This document shows, in pieces, positions 46,001-59,800 of a DNA stretch of 64,000 nucleotides; positions within the stretch are counted from its first letter, which is position 1, and each line of letters opens with the position of its first letter. The stretch spans positions 18,627,760 through 18,691,759 of the forward strand of contig NC_090781.1 of NCBI RefSeq assembly GCF_040054535.1, read 5' to 3'. The notes under the pieces were generated by a model. It was not told the origin of the DNA and did no database searches. It saw only the letters and a list, made by a program, of their open reading frames with translations. The position numbers were made by a program, and so were the translations under genes. The stretch is from Antennarius striatus (taxonomy: Eukaryota > Chordata > Actinopteri > Lophiiformes > Antennariidae).

Positions 46001-49000
46001 TCCATTGACCGGCGGGTCAATATATATATTTTTTTTTTCATGACCTGCGGGTCAAATAAAAGTGCTTTTGGCTGAAAGGGGGTGGAATAAATTCATTTTG
46101 GTGGTTATTGGAAGGTCAATATAGTTCTTCATTTTTGTTGACCCCCGGGTCAAGAAATCATTTTTTTCCATTGACCGGCGGGTCACTAATTTTTTTTTTC
46201 ATTTCATGACCTGCGGGTCAATTAAAAGTGCTTTTGGTTGAAAGGGGGGTCAAATAAAGTCATTTTTGTGGTTATTGGTGGGTCAATATAATTTTTAATT
46301 TTTGTTGACCCGCGGGTCAAGTAATTTTTTTTTTTCCATTGACCGGCGGGTCAATATATATATTTTTTTTTTCATGACCTGCGGGTCAAATAAAAGTGCT
46401 TTTTGTTGAAAGGGGGGTCAAATAAAGTCATTTTTGTGGTTATTGGAATTTCAATAAAATTTTTATGTTTTTTTGACCCGCGGGTCAAGAAATTTTTTTT
46501 TCAATTGACCGGCGGGTCACTAATTTTTTTTTTTATTTCATGACCTGCGGGTCAATTAAAAGTGCTTTTGGTTGAAAAGGGGTCAAATAAAGTCATTTTT
46601 GTGGTTATTGGTGGGTCAGTATAATTTTTAATTTCTGTTGACCCGCGGGTCAAGAAATTTTCTTTTTCCATTGACCGGCGGGTCAATAATATTTTTTTTT
46701 TTTTTTCATGACCTGCGGGTCAAATAAAAGTGCTTTTGGTTTAAAGGGGGGTCAAATAAAGTCATTTTTGTGGTTATTGGTGGGTCAATATAATTTATAA
46801 TTTTTGTTGACCCGCGGGTCAAGACATTTTCTTTTTCCATTGACCGGCGGGTCAATAATTTTTTTTTTTTTAATGACCTGCGGGTCAAATAAAAGTGCTT
46901 TTGGTTGAAAGGGGGGTGAAATAAAGTCATTTTTGTGGTTATTGGTGGGTCAATATAATTTTTCATTTTTGTTGACCCGCGGGTCAAGACATTTTTTTTT
47001 CAATTGACCCGTGGGTCAATAATTTTTTTTTTTTTTTTCATGACCTGCGGGTCAAATAAAAGTGCTTTTGGTTTAAAGGGGGGTCAAATAATGTCATTTT
47101 TGTGGTTATTGGTGGGTCAATATAATTTTTAATTTTTTTTGACCCGCGGGTCAAGAAATCTTTTTTTTCAATTGACCGGCGGGTCACTAATTTTTTTTTT
47201 CATTTCATGACCTGCGGGTCAATAATTTTTAATTTTTTTTTCATGATCTGCACGTCAAATAAAAGTGCTTTTGGCTGAAAGGGGGTGGAATAAATTCATT
47301 TTGGTGGTTATTGGAAGGTCAATATAGTTTTTCATTTTTGTTGACCCGCGGGTCAAGAAATCTTTTTTTTCCATTGACCGGCGGGTCAATAATTTTTTTT
47401 TTTTTTTCATGACCTGCGGGTCAAATAAAAGTGCTTTTTGTTGAAAGGGGGGTCAAATACAGTCATTTTTGTGGTTATTGGTGGGTCAGTATAATTTTTA
47501 ATTTCTGTTGACCCGCGGGTCAAGAAATTTTCTTTTTCCATTGACCGGCGGGTCAATATATATATATTTTTTTTTTTTCATGACCTGCGGGTCAAATAAA
47601 AGTGCTTTTGGTTTAAAGGGGGGTCAAATGAAGTCATTTTTGTGGTTATTGGTGGGTCAATATAATTTTTAATTTCTCTTGACCCGCGGGTCAAGAAATT
47701 TTCTTTTTCCATTGACCGGCGGGTCAATAATTTTTCTTTTTTTTTTCATGACCTGCGGGTCAAATAAAAGTCCTTTTGGTTTAAAGGGGGTGAAATAAAT
47801 TCATTTTTGTGGTTATTGGAAGGTCAATATAATTTTTCATTTTTGTTGACCCCAGGGTCAAGAAATCTTTTTTTTCTATTGACCGGCGGGTCAGTAATTT
47901 ATTTATTTTTTTCATGACCTGCGGGTCAAATAAAAGTGCTTTTGGTTTAAAGGGGGGTCAAATAAAGTCATTTTTGTGGTTATTGGTGGGTCAATATAAT
48001 TTTTAATTTTTTTTGACCCGCGGGTCAAGTAAATTTTTTTTCCATTGACTGGCGGGTCAATAATTTTTAATTTTTTTTTCATCATCTGCACGTGAAATAA
48101 AAGTGCTTTTGGCTGAAAGGGAATGAAATAAATTCATTTTGGTGGTTATTGGAAGGTCAATATAGTTTTTCATTTTTGTTGACCCCCGGGTCAAGAAATC
48201 ATTTTTTTCCATTGACCGGCGGGTCAATAATTTTTTATTTTTTTTCATGACCTGCGGGTCAAATAAAAGTGCTTTTTGTTGAAAGGGGGGTCAAATAAAG
48301 TCATTTTTGTGGTTATTGGAATTTCAATAAAATTTTTATTTTTTGTTGACCCGCGGGTCAAGAAATTTTTTTTTCAATTGACCAGCGGGTCACTAATTTT
48401 TTTTTTTTTTCATGACCTGCGGGTCAATTAAAAGTGCTTTTGGTTGAAAGGGGGGTCAAATAAAGTAATTTTTGTGGTTATTGGTGGGTCAATATAATTT
48501 TTCATTTTTGTTGACCCGCGGGTCAAGTAATTTTTTTTTCCATTGACCTGCGGGTCAATAATTTTTAATTTTTTTTTCAAGATCTGCAGGTCAAATAAAA
48601 GTGCTCTTGGCTGAAAGGGGGGTGAAATAAATTCATTTTTGTGGTTATTGGAAGGTCCATGTAATTTTTCATTTTTGTTGACCCCCGGGTCAAGAAATCT
48701 TTTTTTTCCATTGACCGGCGGGTCAATGATTTTATTTTATTTTTTCATGACCTGCGGGTCAAATAAAAATGCTTTTGGTTGAAAGGGGGTTGAAATAAAG
48801 TAATTTTTGTGGTTATTGGTGGGTCAATATAATTTTTATTTTTTGTTGACCCGCGGGTCAAGTAATTTTTTATTCCATTGACCGGCGGGTCAATAATTTT
48901 TTTTTTTTTTTCATCACCTGCGGGTCAAATAAAAGTTCTTTTGGTTGAAAGGGGGGTGAAATAAAGTCATTTTTGTGGTTATTGGTGGGTCAATATAATT

Positions 49001-52000
49001 TTTATTTTTTGTTGACCCGCGGGTCAAGACATTTTTTTTTCCATTGACCGGCGGGTCAGTAATTTTTTTTTTTTTTTTCATCACCTGCGGGTCAAATAAT
49101 AGTGCTTTTGGTTGAAAGGGGGGTGAAATTAAGTCATTTTTGTGGTTTTTGGTGGGTCAATATAATATTTCATTTTTGTTGACCCCCGGGTCAAGAAATT
49201 GTTTTTTTCCATTGACCGGCGGGTCAGTAATTTTTTTTTTTTTTTCATCACCTGCGGGTCAAATAAAAGTGCTTTTGGTTGAAAGGGGGGTGAAATAAAG
49301 TCATTTTTGTGATTATTGGTGGGTCAATATAATTTTTATTTTTTGTTGACCCGCGGGTCAAGACATTTTTTTTTCAATTGACCCGTGGGTCAATAATTTT
49401 TTTTTTTTTTTTCATGACCTGCGGGTCAAATAAAAGTGCTTTTGGTTTAAAGGGGGGTGAAATAAAGTCATTTTTCTGGTTATTGGTGGGTCAATATAAT
49501 TTTTCATCTTTGTTGACCCGCGGGTCAAGAAATTTACTTTTTCCATTGACCGGCGGGTCAATAATTTTTTTTTTTTTTTCATGACCTGCGGGTCAAATGA
49601 AAGTGCTTTTGGTTTAAAGGGGGGTCAAATAAAGTCATTTTTGTGGTTATTGGTGGGTCAATATAATTTTTAATTTTTGTTGACCCGCGGGTCAAGTAAT
49701 TTTTTTTACCATTGACCGGCGGGTCAATAATTTTTAATTTTTTTTTCATGATCTGCACGTCAAATAAAAGTGCTTTTGGCTGAAAGGGGGTGAAATAAAT
49801 TCATTTTGGTGGTTATTGGAAGGTCAATATAGTTTTTCATTTTTGTTGACCCCCGGGTCAAGAAATCATTTTTTTCCATTGACCGGCGGGTCAATAATTT
49901 TTTTTTTTTTTTCATGACCTGCGGGTCAAATAAAAGTGCTTTTTGTTGAAAGGGGGGTCAAATAAAGTCATTTTTGTGGTTATTGGTGGGTCAGTATAAT
50001 TTTTAATTTCTGTTGACCCGCGGGTCAAGAAATTTTCTTTTTCCATTGACCGGCGGGTCAATATATATATATTTTTTTTCATGACCTGCGGGTCAAATAA
50101 AAGTGCTTTTGGTTTAAAGGGGGGTCAAATAAAGTCATTTTTGTGGTTATTGGTGGGTCAATATAATTTTTAATTTCTCTTGACCGGCGGGTCAATAATT
50201 TTTCTTTTTTTTTTCATGACCTGCGGGTCAAATAAAAGTGCTTTTGGTTTAAAGGGGGGTGAAATAAAGTCATTTTTGTGGTTATTGGAATGGTCAATAT
50301 AATTTTTCATTTTTGTTGACCCCAGGGTCAAGAAATCTTTTTTTTCCATTGACCGGCGGGTCAGTAATTTTTTTTTTTTTTCATGACCTGCGGGTCAAAT
50401 AAAAGTGCTTTTGGTTTAAAGGGGGGTCAAATAAAGTCATTTTTGTGGTTATTGGTGGGTCAATATAATTTTTAATTTTTTTTGACCCGCGGGTCAAGTA
50501 ATTTTTTTTTCCATTGACCGGCGGGTCAATAATTTTTAATTTTTTTTTCATCATCTGCACGTCAAATAAAAGTGCTTTTGGCTGAAAGGGGGTGAAATAA
50601 ATTCATTTTGGTGGTTATTGGAAGGTCAATATAGTTTTTCATTTTTGTTGACCCCCGGGTCAAGAAATCATTTTTTTCCATTGACCGGCGGGTCAATAAT
50701 TTTTTTTTTTTTCATGACCTGCGGGTCAAATAAAAGTGCTTTTTGTTGAAAGGGGGGTCAAATAAAGTCATTTTTGTGGTTATTGGAATTTCAATAAAAT
50801 TTTTATTTTTTGTTGACCCGCGGGTCAAGAAAGTTTTTTTTCAATTGACCGGCGGGTCACTAATTTTTTTTTTATTTCATGACCTGCGGGTCAAATAAAA
50901 GTGCTTTTGGTTGAAAGGGGGGTGAAATAAAGTCATTTTTGTGGTTATTGGAAGGTCAACATAATTTTTCATTTTTGTTGACCAGCGGGTCAAGAAATTT
51001 TCTTTTTCCATTGACGGGCGGGTCAATAATTGTTTTTTATTTTTCATGACCTGCGGGTCAAATAAAAGTGCTTTTGGTATAAAGGGGGGTGAGATAAAGT
51101 CATTTTTGTGGTTATTGGTGGGTCAATATAATTTTTTTTTTTGTTGACCCCCGGGTCAAGAAATCTTTTTTTCCATTGACCGGCGGGTCGATAATTTTTT
51201 TTTTTTTTTTTCATGACTTGCGGGTCAAATAAAAGTGCTTTTGGTTTAAAGGGGGGTGAAATAAAGTCATTTTTCTGGTTATTGGTGGGTCAATATAATT
51301 TTTAATTTTTGTTGACCCGCGGGTCAAGTAATTTTTTTTTCTCCATTGACCGGCGGGTCAATAATTTATTTATTTATTTTTTCATGACCTGCGGGTCAAA
51401 TAAAAGTGCTTTTGGTTTAAAGGGGGGTCAAATAAAGTCATTTTTGTGGTTATTGGTGGGTCAATATAATGTTTACTTTTTGTTGACCCGCGGGTCAAGT
51501 AATTTTTTTTTTTCCATTGACCGGCGGGTCAATAATTTTTTTTTTTTTTCATGACCTGCGGGTCAAATAAAAGTGCTTTTGGTTTAAAGGGGGGTCAAAT
51601 AAAGTCAATTTTGTGGTTATTGGTGGGTCAATATAATTTTTAATTTCTCTTGACCCCCGGGTCAAGAAATCTTTTTTTTCCATTGACCGGCGGGTCGATA
51701 ATTCTTTTTTTTTTTTCATGACCTGCGGGTCAAATAAAAGTGCTTTTGGTTGAAAGGGGGGTGAGATAAAGTCATTTTTGTGGTTATTGGTGGGTCAATA
51801 TAATTTTTTTTTTTGTTGACCCGCGGGTCAAGTAATTTTTTTTTTCCATTGACCGTCGGGTCAATAATTATTATTTTTTCTTTCATGACCTGCGGGTCAA
51901 ATAAAAGTGCTTTTGGTTGAAAGGGGGGTGAAATAAAGTCATTTTTGTGGTTATTGGAAGGTCAACATAATTTTTCATTTTTGTTGACCAGCGGGTCAAG

Positions 52001-53849
52001 AAATTTTCTTTTTCCATTGACGGGCGGGTCAATAATTGTTTTTTATTTTTCATGACCTGCGGGTCAAATAAAAGTGCTTTTGGTATAAAGGGGGGTGAGA
52101 TAAAGTCATTTTTGTGGTTATTGGTGGGTCAATATAATTTTTTTTTTTGTTGACCCGCGGGTCAAGAAATCTTTTTTTTCCATTGACCGGCGGGTCAATA
52201 ATTTTTTTCTTTTTTTTCATGACCTGCGGGTCATATAAAAGTGCTTTTGGTTTAAAGGGGGGTCAAATAAAGTCATTTTTGTGGTTATTGGTGGGTCAAT
52301 ATAATTTTTAATTTTTGTTGACCCGCGGGTCAAGTAATTTTTTTTTTTTCCATTGACCGTCGGGTCAATATATATTTTTTTTTTTTCATGACCTGCAGGT
52401 CAAATAAAAGTGCTTTTGGTTTAAAGGGGGGTCAAATAAAGTCATTTTTGTGGTTATTGGTGGGTCAATATAATTTTTAATTTCTCTTGACCCGCGGGTC
52501 ACGAAATTTTCTTTTTCCATTGACCGGCGGGTCAATAATTTTTCTTATTTTTTTCATGACCTGCGGGTCAAATAAAAGTGCTTTTGGTTGAAAGGGGGAT
52601 GAAATAAAGTCATTTTTCTGGTTATTGGTGGGTCAGTATAATTTTTATTTTTTGTTGACCAGCGGGTCAAGAAATTTTCTGTTTCCATTGACGGGTGGGT
52701 CAATAATTTATTTTAATTTTTCATGACCTGCGGGTCAAATAAAAGTGCTTTTGGTTGAAAGGGGGGTGAGATAAAGTCATTTTTGTGGTTATTGGTGGGT
52801 CAATATAATTTTTACTTTTTGTTGACCCGCGGGTCATGTAATTTTTTTTTTTCCATTGACCGGCGGGTCATTAATTCTTTTTTTTTTTTCATGACCTGCG
52901 GGTCAAATAAAAGTGCTTTTGGTTGAAAGGGGGGTGAGATAAAGTCATTTTTGTGGTTATTGGTGGGTCAATATAATTTTCATTTTTTGTTGACCCGCGG
53001 GTCAAGTAATTTTTTTTTTCCATTGACCGTCGGGTCAATAATTATTATTTTTTCTTTCATGACCTGCGGGTCAAATAAAAGTGCTTTTGGTTGAAAGGGG
53101 GGTGAAATAAAGTCATTTTTGTGGTTATTGGAAGGTCAACATAATTTTTCATTTTTGTTGACCAGCGGGTCAAGAAATTTTCTTTTTCCATTGACCGGCG
53201 GGTCAATAATTTTTTTTTTCATTTCATGACCTGCGGGTCAATTAAAAGTGCTTTTGGTTGAAAGGGGGGTGAAATAAATTCATTTTTGTGGTTATTGGAA
53301 GGTCAATGTAATTTTTCATTTTTGTTGACCCCCGGTTCAAGAAATCTTTTTTTTCCATTGACCGGCGGGTCAATAATTTTATTTTATTTTTTCATGACCT
53401 GCGGGTCAAATAAAAGTGCTTTTGGTTGAAAGGGGGGTGAAATAAAGTAATTTTTGTGGTTATTGGTGGGTCAATATAATTTTTATTTTTTGCTGACCCG
53501 CGGGTCAAGTAATTCTTTATTCCATTGACGGGCGGGTCAATAATTTTTTTTTTTTTTTCATGACCTGCGGGTCAAATAAAAGTGCTTTTGGTTGAAAGGG
53601 GGGTGAAATAAATTCTTTTTTGTGGTTATTGGAAGGTCAATGTAATTTTTCATTTTTTTGACCCCCGGTTCATGAAAAATTTTTTTCAATTGACCGGCGG
53701 GTCACTAATTTTTTTTTTCATTTCATGACCTGCGGGTCAATTAAAAGTGCTTTTGGTTGAAAGGGGGGTCAAATAAAGTCATTTTTGTGGTTATTGGTGG
53801 GTCAGTATAATTTTTAATTTCTGTTGACCCGCGGGTCAAGAAATTTTCT

Positions 53850-56800
53850 TTTTCCATTGACCGGCGGGTCAATAATTTATTTATTTATTTTTTCATGACC
53901 TGCGGGTCAAATAAAAGTGCTTTTGGTTTAAAGGGGGGTGAGATAAAGTCATTTTTGTGGTTATTGGTGGGTCAATATAATTTTTATTTTTTGTTGACCC
54001 GCGGGTCAAGAAATTTTATCTTTCCATTGACCGGCGGGTCAATAATTTTTTTTTTTTTCATGACCTGCGGGTCAAATAAAAGTGCTTTTGGTTTAAAGGG
54101 GGGTCAAATAAAGTCATTTTTGTGGTTATTGGTGGGTCAATATAATTTTTACTTTTTGTTGACCCGCGGGTCAAGTAATTTTTTTTTTTCCATTGACCGG
54201 CGGGTCAATAATTCTTTTTTTTTTTTCATGACCTGCGGGTCAAATAAAAGTGCTTTTGGTTGAAAGGGGGGTGAGATAAAGTCATTTTTGTGGTTATTGG
54301 TGGGTCAATATAATTTTTACTTTTTGTTGACCCGCGGGTCAAGTAATTTTTTTTTTTCCATTGACCGGCGGGTCAATAATTCTTTTTTTTTTTTCATGAC
54401 CTGCGGGTCAAATAAAAGTGCTTTTGGTTGAAAGGGGGGTGAGATAAAGTCATTTTTGTGGTTATTGGTGGGTCAATATAATTTTCATTTTTTGTTGACC
54501 CGCGGGTCAAGTAATTTTTTTTTCCCATTGACCGTCGGGTCAATAATTATTATTTTTTCTTTCATGACCTGCGGGTCAAATAAAAGTGCTTTTGGTTGAA
54601 AGGGGGGTGAAATAAAGTCATTTTTGTGGTTATTGGAAGGTCAACATAATTTTTCATTTTTGTTGACCAGCGGGTCAAGAAATTTTCTTTTTCCATTGAC
54701 GGGCGGGTCAATAATTTTATTTTATTTTTTCATGACCTGCGGGTCAAATAAAAGTGCTTTTGGTTGAAAGGGGGGTGAAATAAAGTAATTTTTGTGGTTA
54801 TTGGTGGGTCAATATAATTTTTATTTTTTGCTGACCCGCGGGTCAAGTAATTCTTTATTCAATTGACGGGCGGGTCAATAATTTTTTTTTTTTTTTCATG
54901 ACCTGCGGGTCAAATAAAAGTGCTTTTGGTTGAAAGGGGGGTGAAATAAATTCATTTTTGTGGTTATTGGAAGGTCAATGTAATTTTTCATTTTTTTGAC
55001 CCCCGGTTCAAGAAAAAATTTTTTCAATTGACCGGCGGGTCACTAATTTTTTTTTTCATTTCATGACCTGCGGGTCAATTAAAAGTGCTTTTGGTTGAAA
55101 GGGGGGTCAAATAAAGTCATTTTTGTGGTTATTGGTGGGTCAATATAATTTTTATTTTTTGTTGACCCGCGGGTCAAGTAATTTTTTTTTGTCCATTGAC
55201 CGGCGGGTCAATCATTTTTTTTTTTTTTTCATGACCTGCGGGTCAAATAAAAGTGCTTTTGGTTGAAAGGGGGGTGAGATAAAGTCATTTTTGTGGTTAT
55301 TGGTGGGTCAATATAATTTTTATTTTTTGTTGACCCGAGGGTCAAGTAATTTTTTTTTTCCATTGACCGGCGGGTCAATAATAATTTTTTTTTTTTTCAT
55401 GACCTGCGGGTGAAATAAAAGTGCTTTTGGTTGAAAGGGGGGTGAAATGAAGTCATTTTTGTGGTTATTGGAAGGTCAACATAATTTTTCATTTTTGTTG
55501 ACCCGCGGGTCAAGAAATCTTTTTTTTCTATTGACCGGCGGGTCAGTAATTTTTTTTTTTTTTTTCATGACCTGCGGGTCAAATAAAAGTGCTTTTGGTT
55601 GAAAGGGGGGTGAAATAAAGTCATTTTTGTGGTTATTGGAAGGTCAACATAATTTTTCATTTTTTTTCACCCGCGGGTCAAGAAATTTTCTTTTTCCATT
55701 GACGGGCGGGTCAATAATTTTTTTTTATTTTTCATGACCTGCGGGTCAAATAAAAGTGCTTTTGGTTGAAAGGGGGGTGAAATAAAGTCATTTTTGTGGT
55801 TATTGGAAGGTGAACATAATTTTTCATTTTTGTTGACCAGCGGGTCAAGAAATTTTCTTTTTCCATTGACGGGCGGGTCAATAATTGTTTTTTATTTTTC
55901 ATGACCTGCGGGTCAAATAAAAGTGCTTTTGGTATAAAGGGGGGTGAGATAAAGTCATTTTTGTGGTTATTGGTGGGTCAATATAATTTTTATTTTTTGT
56001 TGACCCGCGGGTCAAGTAATTTTTTTTTGTGCATTGACCGGCGGGTCAATCATTTTTTTTTTTTTTTCATGACCTGCGGGTGAAATAAAAGTGCTTTTGG
56101 TTGAAAGGGGGGTGAAATAAAGTCATTTTTGTGGTTATTGGAAGGTCTACATAATTTTTCATTTTTGTTGACCAGCGGGTCAAGAAATTTTCTTTTTCCA
56201 TTGACGGGCGGGTCAATAATTTTTTTTAATTTTTCATGACCTGCGGGTCAAATAAAAGTGCTTTTGGTTTAAAGGGGGGTCAAATAAAGTCATTTTTGTG
56301 GTTATTGGTGGGTCAATATAATTTTTAATTTTTGTTGACCCGCGGGTTAAGTAATTTTTTTTTTTCCATTGACCGGCGGGTCAATATATATATATTTTTT
56401 TTCATGACCTGCGGGTCAAATAAAAGTGCTTTTGGTTTAAAGGGGGGTCAAATAAAGTCATTTTTGTGTTTATTGGTGGGTCAATATAATTTTTAATTTT
56501 TGTTGACCCGCGGGTCAAGAAATCTTTTTTTTCCATTGACGGGCGGGTCAATAATTGTTTTTTATTTTTCATGACCTGCGGGTCAAATAAAAGTGCTTTT
56601 GGTTTAAAGGGGGGTCAAATAAAGTCATTTTTGTGGTTATTGGTGGGTCAATATAATTTTTAATTTCTCTTGACCCGCGGGTCAAGAAATTTTCTTTTTC
56701 CATTGACGGGCGGGTCAATAATTCTTTTTTTTTTTTCATGACCTGCGGGTCAAATAAAAGTGCTTTTGGTTGAAAGGGGGGTGAGATAAAGTCATTTTTG

Positions 56801-59800
56801 TGGTTATTGGTGGGTCAATATAATTTTTATTTTTTGTTGACCCGAGGGTCAAGTAATTTTTTTTTTCCATTGACCGGCGGGTCAATAATAATTTTTTTTT
56901 TTTTCATGACCTGCGGGTGAAATAAAAGTGCTTTTGGTTGAAAGGGGGGTGAAATGAAGTCATTTTTGTGGTTATTGGAAGGTCAACATAATTTTTCATT
57001 TTTGTTGACCCGCGGGTCAAGAAATTTTCTTTTTCCATTGACGGGCGGGTCAATAATTTTTTTTTATTTTTCATGACCTGCGGGTCAAATAAAAGTGCTT
57101 TTGGTTGAAAGGGGGGTGAAATAAAGTCATTTTTGTGGTTATTGGAAGGTGAACATAATTTTTCATTTTTGTTGACCCGCGGGTCAAGAAATTTTCTTTT
57201 TCCATTGACGGGCGGGTCAATAATTTTTTTTTATTTTTCATGACCTGCGGGTCAAATAAAAGTGCTTTTGGTTGAAAGGGGGGTGAAATAAAGTCATTTT
57301 TGTGGTTATTGGAAGGTGAACATAATTTTTCATTTTTGTTGACCAGCGGGTCAAGAAATTTTCTTTTTCCATTGACGGGCGGGTCAATAATTTATTTATT
57401 TATTTTTTCATGACCTGCGGGTCAAATAAAAGTGCTTTTGGTTTAAAGGGGGGTGAGATAAAGTCATTTTTGTGGTTATTGGTGGGTCAATATAATTTTT
57501 ATTTTTTGTTGACCCGCGGGTCAAGAAATTTTATCTTTCCATTGACCGGCGGGTCAATAATTTTTTTTTTTTTCATGACCTGCGGGTCAAATAAAAGTGC
57601 TTTTGGTTTAAAGGGGGGTCAAATAAAGTCATTTTTGTGGTTATTGGTGGGTCAATATAATTTTTACTTTTTGTTGACCCGCGGGTCAAGTAATTTTTTT
57701 TTTTCCATTGACCGGCGGGTCAATAATTCTTTTTTTTTTTTCATGACCTGCGGGTCAAATAAAAGTGCTTTTGGTTGAAAGGGGGGTGAGATAAAGTCAT
57801 TTTTGTGGTTATTGGTGGGTCAATATAATTTTTACTTTTTGTTGACCCGCGGGTCAAGTAATTTTTTTTTTTCCATTGACCGGCGGGTCAATAATTCTTT
57901 TTTTTTTTTCATGACCTGCGGGTCAAATAAAAGTGCTTTTGGTTGAAAGGGGGGTGAGATAAAGTCATTTTTGTGGTTATTGGTGGGTCAATATAATTTT
58001 CATTTTTTGTTGACCCGCGGGTCAAGTAATTTTTTTTTCCCATTGACCGTCGGGTCAATAATTATTATTTTTTCTTTCATGACCTGCGGGTCAAATAAAA
58101 GTGCTTTTGGTTGAAAGGGGGGTGAAATAAAGTCATTTTTGTGGTTATTGGAAGGTCAACATAATTTTTCATTTTTGTTGACCAGCGGGTCAAGAAATTT
58201 TCTTTTTCCATTGACGGGCGGGTCAATAATTTTATTTTATTTTTTCATGACCTGCGGGTCAAATAAAAGTGCTTTTGGTTGAAAGGGGGGTGAAATAAAG
58301 TAATTTTTGTGGTTATTGGTGGGTCAATATAATTTTTATTTTTTGCTGACCCGCGGGTCAAGTAATTCTTTATTCAATTGACGGGCGGGTCAATAATTTT
58401 TTTTTTTTTTTCATGACCTGCGGGTCAAATAAAAGTGCTTTTGGTTGAAAGGGGGGTGAAATAAATTCATTTTTGTGGTTATTGGAAGGTCAATGTAATT
58501 TTTCATTTTTTTGACCCCCGGTTCAAGAAAAAATTTTTTCAATTGACCGGCGGGTCACTAATTTTTTTTTTCATTTCATGACCTGCGGGTCAATTAAAAG
58601 TGCTTTTGGTTGAAAGGGGGGTCAAATAAAGTCATTTTTGTGGTTATTGGTGGGTCCATATAATTTTTATTTTTTGTTGACCCGCGGGTCAAGTAATTTT
58701 TTTTTGTCCATTGACCGGCGGGTCAATCATTTTTTTTTTTTTTTCATGACCTGCGGGTCAAATAAAAGTGCTTTTGGTTGAAAGGGGGGTGAGATAAAGT
58801 CATTTTTGTGGTTATTGGTGGGTCAATATAATTTTTATTTTTTGTTGACCCGAGGGTCAAGTAATTTTTTTTTTCCATTGACCGGCGGGTCAATAATAAT
58901 TTTTTTTTTTTTCATGACCTGCGGGTGAAATAAAAGTGCTTTTGGTTGAAAGGGGGGTGAAATGAAGTCATTTTTGTGGTTATTGGAAGGTCAACATAAT
59001 TTTTCATTTTTGTTGACCCGCGGGTCAAGAAATCTTTTTTTTCTATTGACCGGCGGGTCAGTAATTTTTTTTTTTTTTTTCATGACCTGCGGGTCAAATA
59101 AAAGTGCTTTTGGTTGAAAGGGGGGTGAAATAAAGTCATTTTTGTGGTTATTGGAAGGTCAACATAATTTTTCATTTTTTTTCACCCGCGGGTCAAGAAA
59201 TTTTCTTTTTCCATTGACGGGCGGGTCAATAATTTTTTTTTATTTTTCATGACCTGCGGGTCAAATAAAAGTGCTTTTGGTTGAAAGGGGGGTGAAATAA
59301 AGTCATTTTTGTGGTTATTGGAAGGTGAACATAATTTTTCATTTTTGTTGACCAGCGGGTCAAGAAATTTTCTTTTTCCATTGACGGGCGGGTCAATAAT
59401 TGTTTTTTATTTTTCATGACCTGCGGGTCAAATAAAAGTGCTTTTGGTATAAAGGGGGGTGAGATAAAGTCATTTTTGTGGTTATTGGTGGGTCAATATA
59501 ATTTTTATTTTTTGTTGACCCGCGGGTCAAGTAATTTTTTTTTGTGCATTGACCGGCGGGTCAATCATTTTTTTTTTTTTTTCATGACCTGCGGGTGAAA
59601 TAAAAGTGCTTTTGGTTGAAAGGGGGGTGAAATAAAGTCATTTTTGTGGTTATTGGAAGGTCTACATAATTTTTCATTTTTGTTGACCAGCGGGTCAAGA
59701 AATTTTCTTTTTCCATTGACGGGCGGGTCAATAATTTTTTTTAATTTTTCATGACCTGCGGGTCAAATAAAAGTGCTTTTGGTTTAAAGGGGGGTCAAAT